Positions 24,439-35,400 of a stretch of DNA of 64,000 nt are shown in pieces. The stretch is from Ziziphus jujuba (lineage: Eukaryota > Streptophyta > Magnoliopsida > Rosales > Rhamnaceae). A program made the position numbers and the translations under genes. The stretch lies in assembly GCF_031755915.1 (NCBI RefSeq), contig NC_083388.1, positions 15,078,501 to 15,142,500 on the forward strand. The letters are read 5' to 3'. The number at the start of each line of letters is the position of its first letter. Position 1 is the first letter of the stretch. The notes under the pieces were generated by a model that saw only the letters and a program-made list of their open reading frames with translations, was not told where the DNA came from and searched no databases.

Positions 24439-24490
24439 TTAAATGCAGCCACACCCAATCTCTCGGTTCAAACACCATTGATTTTCGGCC

Positions 24491-25159
24491 TTAATTAGCC
24501 ACCTTTGCATATTGCTCGGTCCTCCTCTCAATATTTGCTCGTGTCTTCTCATGAATCTGCTTTACAAAATCAGCTTTTTGTTTTCCATCTAGATTAGCAC
24601 GCTCACTTAAAGGTAAAGGTGTTAAATCTAATGGAGTCAAAGGATTAAAACCATAAACAATTTCAAATGGAGTAAATTTAGTTGCTGAATGTAAAGACCT
24701 ATTATATGCAAATTCAACATGTGGCAAACATTCTTCCCAAGTTCTTAAATTTCTACTAATTAATGCTCTCAACAATGCAGACAAAGTTCTATTTACTACT
24801 TCGGTTTGTCCATCAGTTTGTGGATGACAAGTAATTGAAAATAAAAGCTTAATACCTAATTTAGCCCACAAGGTTTTCCAAAAATAGCTTAAGAACTTAG
24901 CATCCCTATCCGAAACAATGGTTCTTGGCATTCCATGCAATCTCACAATTTCCTTAAAAAATAAATTAGCAATATTGGATGCATCATCAGTTTTGTTACA
25001 TGCAATAAAATGTGCCATCTTAGAAAACCTATCTACTATAACAAATATTGAATCCTTACCTCTCCTTGACCTAGGAAACCCAAGAATAAAATCCATAGAC
25101 AAATCTACCCAAGGATAGGCAGGAATCGGCAAAGGCTTATACAATCCATGCAGTTTCAA
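24491..25159 (-). pseudogene. Ty3/gypsy integrase catalytic core
   Basis: 222 codons with the DDE triad visible: Asp in MDFI (residue about 23), Asp in SDRDAKF (about 84) and Glu in [10 protein letters not shown] (about 120). The [14 protein letters not shown] block is diagnostic of Ty3/gypsy integrases. It is closed by a TAA at 24491-24493 and separated from the zinc-finger part by a TGA at 25175-25177, both in the common pol frame. The core residues are intact, but the enzyme could not be made as one polypeptide. Confidence 0.93.
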
Positions 25160-25174
25160 TGTTGATTTCGTTTT

Positions 25175-25567
25175 TCAGCACTTCAAACATCTTTCACAAA
25201 TTCTCTTAACATCTCTCCTCATGTTAGGCCAATAAAAATGTTCTTGTAGCAAGGATAAAGTTTTTAAAACACCAAAATGACCCATTAAACCACCCCCATG
25301 TCCTTCCTGAACCAATAATTCCCTAATACTACAATTAGGCACACAACGTTTGTTTTCCTTAAACAAATATCCCTCAAATATGTAAAATTTATTAAATCCA
25401 TGTTTCAAACAGGTTCTAAAAATTTCTCCAAAGTCACTATCATGCTCATAAAGTTCTTTCAATTGTTCAAATCCAAGCAATCTAGCATCTAAGGTAGAAA
25501 AGAGTACATACCTTCGGGATAATGCATCGGCAACCACATTTTCTTTACCTTTTTTGTAGTGGATCAC
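25175..25567 (-). pseudogene. RNase H end and integrase HHCC zinc-binding domain
   Basis: 130 codons. The start ([15 protein letters not shown]) is the tether end of RNase H. The rest carries an HHCC finger with two His around [12 protein letters not shown] and two Cys in CERCLKC at the end, which is immediately followed by a TGA. That stop fits a CGA-to-TGA change. Confidence 0.9.
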
Positions 25568-25609
25568 ATATGGAAAGGTTTCAATAAATTCAATCCACTT
25601 GGCATGTCT

Positions 25610-25918
25610 TCAGTTGAGATTTCCTTGACCCTTGATATGCTTCAAAGACTCATGATCTGTATGAATCACAAACTCCTTTGGCATGAGATAATGCTGGCAC
25701 GTCTCCAAAGCCCTCACCAAAGCATATATCTCCTTGTCATAAGTCGGGTAGTTTAGGGCAGCTCCATTTAATTTTTCACTAAAGTAGGCTATGGGTCTTC
25801 CTTCTTGCATTAAGAAAGCTCCAATACCTACACCCGAAGAATCACACTCAATTTCAAAAGTCTTAGAAAAATTTGGCAAAACTAACAAAGGTGCATTACA
25901 CAATTTTTCTTTCAACAA
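25610..25918 (-). pseudogene. Ty3/gypsy RNase H domain
   Basis: 102 codons with the expected RNase H landmarks: Asp in [14 protein letters not shown], Glu in [13 protein letters not shown], and Asp in [11 protein letters not shown]. Ends at a TGA (25610-25612) where relatives have Arg, consistent with CGA to TGA. Same frame as the RT and integrase parts. Confidence 0.92.
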
Positions 25919-25945
25919 ATTAAAAGATTTTTCTTGTACTTCCCC

Positions 25946-27253
25946 CTATTTAAAGCCAACATTCTTCTTGACAACTTCATTCAATGGTGCTGCTATGGTA
26001 CTTAAATCCTTGACAAATCTTCTATAAAAGCTTGCCAAGCCATGAAAACTCCTCACTTGGGTGACAGAAATAGGAACCGGCCACTCTTGAATTGATTTCA
26101 CCTTAGCTTGGTCAACTTTGATTCCTGCAGCACTTACTACAAATCCTAGAAACACAAGCTCTTCTTTGCAAAATTCACATTTTTTAATGTTAGCAAGCAA
26201 TCTTTCCTTTCTAAGAACTTGCAAAACTTGCCTAAGTTGATCCACATCATCATCCAAATTTCGGCTATATATTAGAATGTCATCAAAATAAACAACCACA
26301 AATTTACCAATAAATGGACGCATTACATGATTCATAAGCCTCATAAAAGTTCTAGGTGCATTGGATAATCCAAAAGGCATAACTAACCATTCATACAGCC
26401 CATATTTAGTTTTGAATGCGGTTTTCCATTCATCACCTTCTTTCATCCTAATTTGATGATAACCACTCCTAAGATCAATTTTTGTAAACATGCAAGCACC
26501 ATGCAACTCATCAAGCATATCATCTAATCTAGGAATGGGATGCCTATATTTGATGGTAATGTTATTTATAGCCCTACAATCAACACACATTCTCCAAGAA
26601 CCATCCTTTTTAGGTACCAACAAAATAGGAACTGCACATGGACTTAAACTCTCACGAATGTATCCTTTATCAAGCAAATCACTTACCTGTTTTTGCAGCT
26701 CCTTTGTTTCTTCGGGATTGCTCCTATAAGCTGGTCTATTTGGTATGGCAGCCTCTGGAACAAAGTTAATTTGATGTTCTCTCCCTCGAATAGGTGGTAG
26801 TCCACTTGGAATTTCATTTGGGAAGACATCTCCAAATTCCTTCAAAAGAGAAAACATTGAACTTGGCAATTCAAGTTCTTCAAAGTTAGTTTGATCATTA
26901 AAATAATTTTCTTTATAAATCATGACCAGCAAAGGCTTCTTACACTCAATAACCTTATTAATATCCCCTAAACTCAAATAAAAATTGCTACTTAACCTTT
27001 CTTTTCTTTCTTTTTCTTTTTTTTCCTTGGATTGGCGCAAACCTTCGGATTTTTCTTCCTTCTCCATGCTCTCGGGTTTGCCACTTTCCTTCCCCTCTCT
27101 TTCGACTTTTCCTTGACCTTTCCACTCAATATGAGCCTTAGAAACCTTACCTTGACCAACAACCTCATTCTTACCTTCCTGAAAGGATGGTGAAGCCGTT
27201 GGTGCCATACTTGCTTTTTCCTGGAGCTTTTCGGCTTCTCTCCTTTGTTGCAT
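25946..27253 (-). pseudogene. Ty3/gypsy reverse transcriptase (with protease-RT linker)
   Basis: 435 codons. After a charged Lys/Glu-rich linker of about 130 residues comes a complete [37 protein letters not shown] (first catalytic Asp), [11 protein letters not shown], and the YFDD box ([12 protein letters not shown]), followed by the thumb (FLGF). The catalytic Asp residues are all present. The frame ends at TAG 25946-25948, where relatives have Trp, so the break is a single nonsense change before RNase H. The frame is open further upstream, to the TAA at 27446, without a methionine. Confidence 0.95.
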
Positions 27254-27508
27254 TTGTAATTGGTCTTTGTAAACCTCTTTAAGAGATAATGGTTCCAGCT
27301 TGACCTTCTTCCCTTTAAACCTGAAAACAATACTATTTTCTCGACCAAAATGAGTAGCATCTTTATCAAATTGCCATGGTTTACCTAATAGTATATGTCC
27401 AGCAATCGTGGGAACAATATCACATAAGACTACATCCTCGAAATTTTACTTTGGCTTGTTTATTTACCTCATCTCACCACTATCATTTAACCATTGTAAC
27501 CTATAGGG
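27254..27508 (-). pseudogene. Aspartic protease region between gag and RT
   Basis: The protease active-site motif (IDSGS) lies at the end of the preceding open frame. The middle of the domain and the [12 protein letters not shown] block, typical of plant Ty3 elements, follow in the same frame, but with TAA stops at 27509-27511, 27464-27466 and 27446-27448. No frameshift is needed to connect it to RT. Confidence 0.8.
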
Positions 27509-29023
27509 TTATGGATGTTTAATTGTTTTTAAGCCTAATTTATCAACTACAAGATTATTTATCACATTGGTACAACTCCCACTATCTATAATCATGCTAC
27601 AAATTTTACCTTGTATTTCGCAGCGAGTGTGGAAGATGTTTTCTTTTTGTATCTGCTCTTCATCTTTGTAAACAGCAAGTACTCTCCTTGAAACCAAGCT
27701 CAACTCGGCCTTAGATGTATCTACAGGTTTGACTTCATCTTCATTGCAATCCTCCTCTTGCTCAGTTTTAGCCCCACTAGCCTCACTCTCGGATTCCACC
27801 TCTCCATTACCCTTAATTACCATTATTCTTCTATTCGGGCATTGGCTGGCTATATGTCCTCTTCCTTGGCACTTGAAACAAATAATTTCTCTTGACTTTT
27901 GAGGTTTAGGTTCAGATTTTACCTCACCTTTAATGCCTTGGGCAGATTCGATTTTAAATTCTCTTCTCGGCCGGTTAGTAGCTTCTTCCCCAAGCTTCGG
28001 CTTCAGCTTGCTTTCATAGGTAGAATTGTTTTTCCAGCCACTTGAACTTGTCCTTTCACTACTAGAAACTCCTCCAAACCGTGTGCTAACACCCCTCCTC
28101 TTGAATTGGTTCTTAAGCTTAATTGCTACATGCAACATCTCCTCCAATTCCAAGTATTGTTGTAGTTCAAGCTGGTTGGCAATGTTACGGTTTAACCCTC
28201 TAAGAAATCTTGCCATTGTTGCCTCCCTATCCTCATTCATATTCAGCCTCATCATTAACATCTCCATCTCTTTGTAATAATCGTCCACGGACCTATTTCC
28301 TTGAGACAAAGATTGAAGCCTTTGATGGAGTAACCTATGGTAATGGGATGGCACAAACCGTATTCTCATGGCTCCTTTCATTTGACGCCATGTCGAGATT
28401 AAATCATCACCAACTCTCCTTCGGGTATTTTGCTCATTGGTCCACCACTGAAGTGCATAATGTCCAAACTCCATTGCTGCCAACTTCACCTTCTTACCTT
28501 CCGAATAGTTGTGGCAGTCAAAAATCATCTCCATTTTTTCTTCCCACTCCAAATAAGCTTCGGGATCACTTTTACCCATAAAAGGTGGGATGTTAACCTT
28601 GATATTTTCCAAATCATCATCTGTATCTTCCCTCCTATATCTTCCACGGCCAGCTCTATCTTGGACAGCAAAAGTTTTGTCCATACCTTCCTCAAAGTCT
28701 CCACCAAATGGCTCCTTATCAAATTCCTCTCTCAGTCTCTCGCGACCTCCTCGTCCTCGGCCTTGCCCTCCATGGAATTCTTGCCTATTTCTTGTATTCC
28801 GCATTCCTTGTGAGGCTTCTAGTCTTCCCACTCTTTGATTCACATGCTCAACTTGAGCACTAACCCACTGTATTGACTCCAAAACAGCTCTCATGTCCAC
28901 TTGGTCTCCACTCCCGGTAGCTCGAGCATCGCCATGGTATGCTACGGACTCCTCCTCATTGATCCTCAAGGGTGGCTCTCCTCTCCTCATTCTTGATTCT
29001 GTTATGTTAGTATAATAATGCAA
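27509..29023 (-). pseudogene. Ty3/gypsy Gag with zinc knuckle and start of protease
   Basis: 504 codons; the more likely start is the second Met (28988-28990, MRRGEPP). A Gly/Arg-rich N-terminal part is followed by the retrotransposon Gag domain (about residues 140-300; VNIPPFMGKSDPEAYLEWE, ALQWW, HRLLHQRLQSL). Next comes a Ser/Lys-rich linker, a CCHC zinc knuckle (CFKCQGRGHIASQC, about residue 385), an acidic linker, and the first part of the aspartic protease (MIIDSGSCTNVI). Gag would form the cytoplasmic particle. The frame ends prematurely at TAA 27509. Confidence 0.93.
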
Positions 29024-30086
29024 TAGAAATAAAATAGGACCTTACAATTTCACTCCCTTACGTGTTTCACTCAAATGAGGACTCGACACTCGTGTTTGCA
29101 CACTTGTTTCGGCTTTTACCCTCTTTTAAGCTCACACACTCTTGCCTTTTTCCACTCAATGAATTATCTCAAAGTTCTAATCAAAACACCCACAAAATAG
29201 CAATTAGATCACTAGTATGCTTTAATTAAACTTATCAACAAACAGCAAGCAAAAGGTAGGCAATACCGAAAGAATCCAACAAATCCTAATTTTTCGGCTT
29301 TCTAGACAAGAAAACACATAAAATAATAGAAAAACGTTGGAATTTTTAAAACTACACCAGATGGTCGTAGATTATGAGTTCAAGAATAAAATTCCAGGAA
29401 AAGAAATTGAAATACGAACAAGAATCTAATTGAACAAAAAATAGAATAGTTGTTGGTTGTTGTTCTTTGTAATTCAAGTTTTGTATCAAATCCTTTAAGT
29501 GATTTTAGTCCAAATAATTTAAGCACCCAAAATTCAAATATCCAGCAGCAAAAATAATTTCCTAGCAACTCAAATAAATAATCAAAAAAAACCCAGCAGC
29601 TCCAAATATATATATATATATATTTTTATATATATTTTTATATATATTCGGCTTTACCTCTTCTCTTTTTTTTCTTTTTTTTTCACTCACAGAACATAAA
29701 CAGCTGCAGTAGCAAGAATAATTACCAAAATTGCAATTCCAACTCCAAAACAAACACCAAACTCGTGACCTCCAAACAAACACAAATGTGCAGCTTTTTT
29801 TTTTTTTTTTTGAATATATGAATGCAAATATTGAAGACTAAAACGGCAAAGAAAAATAAAAAAAAACCAAAATCAACAAGAACAATGATAAAAAACAACC
29901 AACAAACTAGGAAACAAAAATACGGTACAACTACGAAATCCTAATTCAACTAGGAATGAATTTTTATTTTTTTTTAATGTAAAACGTGTATGGTGATAGA
30001 AGCAACCTTAACCTAATGCTAAAATTGCAGATTAACACTAAAACAAATAAAACAAATAAAGATAGAACAAACCTAAACAAAATTTA
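29024..30086 (-). other. Untranslated leader between 5' LTR and gag
   Basis: About 1 kb of AT-rich leader containing T-runs and a (TA)n run near 29607. Short open frames on the - strand are low complexity. No gene. Confidence 0.75.
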
Positions 30087-30098
30087 GCTGTGATACCA
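30087..30098 (-). other. Primer-binding site, initiator tRNA-Met type
   Basis: On the element's strand reads TGGTATCACAGC, two bases inside the 5' LTR end. It matches the initiator-tRNA-Met site TGGTATCAGAGC at 11 of 12 positions. Confidence 0.9.
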
Positions 30099-30100
30099 AA

Positions 30101-31113
30101 TGATACGAACCCAGGACGACCTACTCCTAAACCCGTATTATATTAACCCGGATCTTAATTAAGTTCAAGTTCTAATGGAACTGACCTCAACCCCTAACCA
30201 ACCTGTGGTTAGAAACCTTGGTATAATGTAGACGCCACAATAGGAGATGGAAAACCTATTGATAAGTCAAGCTAAAACAACCAATTCTCTAATGGTGTTT
30301 TAGGTGTTCTCAAAGAACAAAGAGATAATTAATCTCACAAGTATTTTCTTTAATCAAATCAAAGTTGTATTCTTATTGAAAAAATAAGTCTTTAAATAGG
30401 CTTTGAAAGAAACAAAATAAACTCTAAAAACCCTAGGAAAAACCGGCCACCCACATAAAGAAACCTAATTGGCCGCAACTATACTTCCTTTCCTAATCTA
30501 AGTTTGATTAATTAATTCCTTTATATTAAATTAGGAAGTAATTAATTTACAATAAAATAAAAACCTTCCTAAAGTTATTTGTCCAGAAAATAAATAAATA
30601 AAAACCCAAAAAGAAATAAAGTCAATCGCAAATTAGGTAACGAGTTGACTTTGACATCTAGGCTGAATTATGTCTTCAGCCGAGCTAACTTATGTCTGCC
30701 TGATGTCCGAGCTAACTTATGGCCTATCCGAGCTAACTGATGTCTGTCCGAGCTAACTTGTGTCTGGTCGAGCTAACTGATGTCTGTCTGAGCTAAGTTA
30801 CATCCGATGTCTGAAGTCCGAGATCAGATGTCCGAGGCAAGGCTCCAATGTCCGAGACAAGGGTGTCCGATATAAAATGTCCGATGTATGGGTATCCGAT
30901 GTATCAGCCTCCACCACTTGGATACTTAAAACAAGTCTTTTATCTTTAGGTATGGACAAGCCATTTTGAGAATGAATTACTTTCTGGATAAAGGCAGCAA
31001 GATTGTCCTTAAACCTCTTAGCTTGAGCCCTAGTGATCGGTCCAGTCTCCATCCGTACCGGATCAGTACCCCAGTGAGTTGTCAGTGGTGCGAGCTCGGG
31101 CGGGTTTGCATCA
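30101..31113 (-). repeat. 5' LTR of the Ty3/gypsy element
   Basis: 1,013 bp, same termini as the 3' LTR. In about the first 320 aligned bases I count roughly a dozen substitutions (near 4%), all transitions. It contains the shorter version of the GAGCTAACTGATGTC tandem array (about 30680-30794). The 147-codon open frame at 30798-31241 is the LTR copy of the integrase tail running out into flanking DNA and is not a gene. Confidence 0.95.
30390..30399 (-). promoter_or_regulatory. TATA-like box in the 5' LTR
   Basis: The element strand reads CTATTTAAAG at this position, conserved in the 3' LTR (23437-23446) and followed by an A/T-rich stretch with AATAAG-like sequence. It is a plausible U3 promoter core, by position and sequence only. 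Confidence 0.4.
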
Positions 31114-31118
31114 GAATG

Positions 31119-32313
31119 GGTGCAAAGTATGTAAATATGTATCGATATTTTGATTGTGTGAAATGGGTTTATGAGAACAAGCATGAATATGTGGTGATCT
31201 TTTGATGATAAAGCTGCTAAACTTAAAGATAGACATGACAAGGCATTGAAGAGTTAAAAATATTGATGATGGATATTGAAGTTTGAAGATTACTAGCAAT
31301 AAATGTAAACTCAAAGTACTATTGGTTTCAATTTTAAAATTGATTTTTAATACTAGTATTAATAATTGTTAGCATTTTGAACAATTAACTAACTACAATT
31401 ACCGGCTTATAGAAGCGCTTTGCTAATAATGTAATTTCTGTAAATTACCTTGTGAGTTCTTTGATTTGAATTTGAAGTACAAATTTTATAGTTGGAAAGT
31501 AGCTCCTTTATTTGGATCATGTTGTTGGAATTAGTGAAAGATAAATATTGACGTTTAAGCTTTGGGTCTTTAACAACATGTGCAATAAGTTTAAAAGAAT
31601 ATACAACATTTTACTTATATCATTGATTCCAAGATCAAATTGTGACATGATACTAATCATATTGGAATATCAAACTCTTTATACACAAGCATGTGTACTA
31701 TATATGTTGTTCCTCCCAGATATCAATGGCATCTATTGGTATTCTTGATACTCCTTTCGATAATTGTTTTACTAATTTATGCATGAGGTAATTTTTTTTT
31801 TTATTTTTATAATTCTCTATATGGTATTACAATTATTTGTATTGTATATACCATCATAGAAGTTGTATTGATATATTGAATCACTACTTAAGGAATGGAT
31901 AAAAACAACATAAGGAAATATAAAAGAAACAAACAAAAAATTATCCCTTCTTACAAAAATAATTGTGCAGTCGAAATAATCAATGCCCTATCTGTACTCA
32001 TGATAGTATATGTTGGTAGCTTTTCTAATAGTAACATACGTTGTGATGAAATTATCGATGACACCTGTCAATATAACCGATAACCTTTCGATAATTTCTT
32101 TTCTAATTTGTGCTTGAGATAACTTTTTTGTGTTTATAACACTCCATGTGGTATTAAAATTATTTATGTTGTGTAACCATAATAGAAATCGCTATAACAA
32201 CCATTTGTAATATTCCTAGGATTTAAACAAGATGGAGAATAACGAATTTCCTCTTGTATATTAATAACTATTACGTCTCACTAATTCCATTTAAACCCAA
32301 TTACTAATTGAGT
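31119..32313 (+). repeat. Left arm of element B, inner part
   Basis: Continues the left arm interrupted at 23147. It is non-coding and mirrors about 32400-33650 on the opposite strand; the AAAGTACTATTGGTTTCAA phrase near 31312 pairs with that near 33440. The modules with ACTAATTTGTGC and TTATTTATGTTGTGTA are the same as in element A at 5080-6390. Confidence 0.75.
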
Positions 32314-32460
32314 GGGCAATGGGTCAAATTCCCACGATATAATTGGTAATTGGGTTTAAATGGAATCGGTGGGATGTAATGGTCATTGATATGCAAGAGG
32401 AAATTCATTATTTTCCATCATGTTTAAGTTCCAAGAATATTCCAAATGGCTGTTATTGTG
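32190..32460. repeat. Palindromic centre of element B with an internal terminus motif
   Basis: Arms of about 110 bp pair around 32330: CATTTAAACCCAATTAC at 32288 with GTAATTGGGTTTAAATG at 32345, and CCTCTTGTATATTAATAA with its diverged partner near 32385. The loop contains GGGCAATGGGTCAAATTCCC (32314-32333), which is the outer terminus of the A/B family reading outward. The two arms therefore meet at what looks like an old element end. Confidence 0.75.
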
Positions 32461-35400
32461 CTTACCAATAGGCTATTGCTAATTTGGACTGGTCAATTTT
32501 ATTTTATTTTTTGTTAATGGATTAATTTTTCTTTAATTTCATTTTCTTTTTTCTTCAATACAACTTTTATTATGGCTACACAACATAAATAATTGTAATA
32601 ACATATACTGTTATAAACAAAAAAAAAAAAAAGAAGAAGTTATATCATGAACAAATTAGAAAAAAAATTATCGAAAGGCTATCGTAATACCAACAGGTGC
32701 TATCGGTAATTTTATCAAAAAGTATATTACTCTTTAAAAAAAAAAAATAGCAATAGATGCTATTGTGATTACCGATAACGCATTGGTAATTTAAACTACA
32801 CAATTATTTTTTTAAAAAAAAGGTTAATTTTTAATTTTTTTTTACATTTCTTTATATTGTTTTATCCATTCCTTAAGTTTTGATTTTATATATCGATACA
32901 ACTTTTAAGACGACATATACAACACAAATAATTGTAATGCCATATAAACTATTATATATATATATATATATATAAAATAGTTACCACATGCACAAATTAG
33001 TAAAACAATTATCAAAAGATGTAGTGAGAGTCCTAAGAGATACCATCAGTATTTATGGGAGGAGCTACATATATGGTACATAAGCATGTGTATAAACCGT
33101 TTGATAATTCAATATGATTATTATTAGGTTGCAATTTGATCTTGGAATCAATGACATAAGTAAAATCTTTTAAAATTATTGCGCATGTTGTTAAAGACAT
33201 AAAGCTCAAATGTCAATATTTATCTGTCACAACATGATCCAAATGAAGGAGTTATTATCCAACTACATAATCTATACTTCAAATTCAAATCAAAGAATTC
33301 ACAAGGTAATTTATTAGAAATTACATTATTAGCAAATCGCATTTATAAACTAGTAATTGTAGTCACTTAATTGTTTAAAATTGTTTAAAATTCTAGCAAT
33401 GATTAATATTGGCATTGAAAATCAAATTTAAAGTTGAAACCAATAGTACTTAAGTTTACATTCGCTGGTAGTAATCTTAAAACTTCAATCTCCATCTTCA
33501 ACATTTTCCTCTCCAATGCCTTGTCATACCTAGCTTTAAGCTCAACAGCTATATCATCAAAACATCACGACATATTCATGCTTTTTCTCTTAATCACACA
33601 ATCAAACATCAGTACATATTCACATATTGCACTCATTCTTTATCCATCAATAGAAATATATATATATATATATATAGAAAAAAAAAAGTAAAAAGAAAAC
33701 TAATAATGATAAACGCCTCATAAAAAAAAGTAAAAAGAAAACTAACAATGATAAACGCCTTATTTCTTTATCCATCATCATAACCAAGAAATTATACAAA
33801 AATATCTTTGTTAGCCAACTATTTGTTTTACCTTTTGTGAATAACAGTTACCAATACTTTAAGTACTTAATAGAAATTAAAAACATACCAAATTACCAGC
33901 AAGCATATAAATTAAGCATGAATGCATGACAATTTACTACAAAATCATACAATCAGATAACTACAAAATTAAGCATAAATACAGGACAGATAACTATAAA
34001 ATCAGACAACCAAATAAATAACAAAAAAAGAATTGCCAAATGAAATGACAATTCCTTCATATAAAGAAAAAATTTAAAAAAAATAACAAAATATATATAC
34101 GAACAATCTTCACTTTAACCAGCAAGCCATGATAAAATAGCACTATGATTAAGAAGTGCATCATCCATATTAAAGGGCCATAAAAGGCCAAATAAATTAT
34201 TTTAAATGAAATAAGAAATCTGTCATGGATTTTAATAAAATGCATTGTGTCAACTGTATTCTAACAAACATATTGTATCTATGAAATGCAGTCATATCAA
34301 AAGACAATATTAGAAACAAGTAACATTATAAGTCTTAACATGGACCTGTGCAAGGAAATAAAAGTGCATGTGTTATTGCTCAGTTCCTACATTGAAAAAT
34401 AAACTCAAGAATCAACTACTGTGAACTCCAAAAATTAAAGAAAATGCATGGAGAAAAAAAAAAAGATTACCAAACCAAAACAATAGAAGTCCATTGTACA
34501 GAAAATTTTACATAATTCATTATATACAAGAACATTAGTGTTTATATGGCATCTAAGATACTAGAAATATACATTTTTTATGTGAAGAACAAGAACAAAG
34601 ATTTCATTTAACAAAGAAAAGACAAATTAACTTAATTACACATCAATTCAATTTTGAAGACTGAAGAGATTTTTCAAGTAAATATTACCTTAACAACAAA
34701 CTGCAAATCACTATTTGGCTCAATTTGGGAGTCCCTACAACAATTTTAGTAAAATAAAAAAATGAATAACATAACAAGTACAATTGAAGAGCTGAAAATT
34801 GATTAAAACATGCAAATTTTATGAGAGCTGAAAATTAATAAGTACAATTGGATACCAAATAAACATTCCTAAACAAGGAACTAAACTTAGGCAATTAAGC
34901 ATCCCTTTGTCCAAGCCTACAACTTTTTAACAATTACAATTAATTTATTATTCTAGTAATATTCTAGAAAATAAACCATGGCAAAGAAAACAAAGCATGA
35001 TCATTGAAAGCCTAGCTTAGAAATCATGTTACCAAATTCCAAATAATAATATCCTCATCTTATCAACACTAGAATCAAATTGAGTCCCCATATAATGAAT
35101 TGGATACAAAATCTAGTACACATCAAAATCAGAACCAATCAAACACCAACGAAAATGCTAAACAAAGCAGTTAATGGACTAGAATTGTTCGTGGAAGCTA
35201 CATGAGAAAAAACAAACTAATTGGGAGAAATGAGAACTATTTTTTGAAATTTATTTTAAAATACAAAACAAAAATGTAATATGAAATTTAGTTTTTGTAA
35301 AAACAATAAAAATCAAATAAATTGCTAAAATACCTTAGCAAAGGTCAAATTCAATCGATAAGAATAGCTATGAGTTCTCTGGAATCAAATCGAAAGGGAA

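Larger units (their letters stand above)
23885..24478 (-). pseudogene. Integrase C-terminal region running into the 3' LTR
   Basis: Open frame of 197 codons continuing the pol frame after the stop at 24491. Its first part is the basic integrase tail (RKERFPEK, duplicated) followed by GPFQVLERINDNAYKLDL, a motif found in plant Ty3 integrases upstream of the C-terminal tail. It then crosses the purine tract (24201-24213) and enters the LTR (GPITRAQARRFK segment). The same segment is present in the 5' LTR at about 30940-31110. The final 40 or so residues are a translation of LTR tandem repeats and are probably not functional. Confidence 0.75.
23148..31113 (-). mobile_element. Ty3/gypsy retrotransposon (chromovirus, CRM-like layout), full-length structure
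   Basis: 7,966 bp, read on the - strand. Flanked by a perfect 5 bp direct repeat GAATG at 23143-23147 and 31114-31118. LTRs are 30101-31113 (5') and 23148-24200 (3'), starting TGATGCAAAC and ending GGTTCGTATCA. A primer-binding site complementary to initiator-tRNA-Met abuts the 5' LTR and a purine tract abuts the 3' LTR. Order gag, protease, RT, RNase H, integrase is that of Ty3/gypsy. The gag-pol frame appears continuous but has at least seven premature stops. The pol frame crosses the purine tract into the 3' LTR, as described for centromeric (CRM) chromoviruses. The CRM call is an inference. Confidence 0.95.

Noticed and set aside
30798..31241. 147-codon frame as a separate gene
   Set aside because: It is the 5' LTR copy of the integrase tail running into flanking element B sequence; the first 40 or so codons are non-homologous flank.
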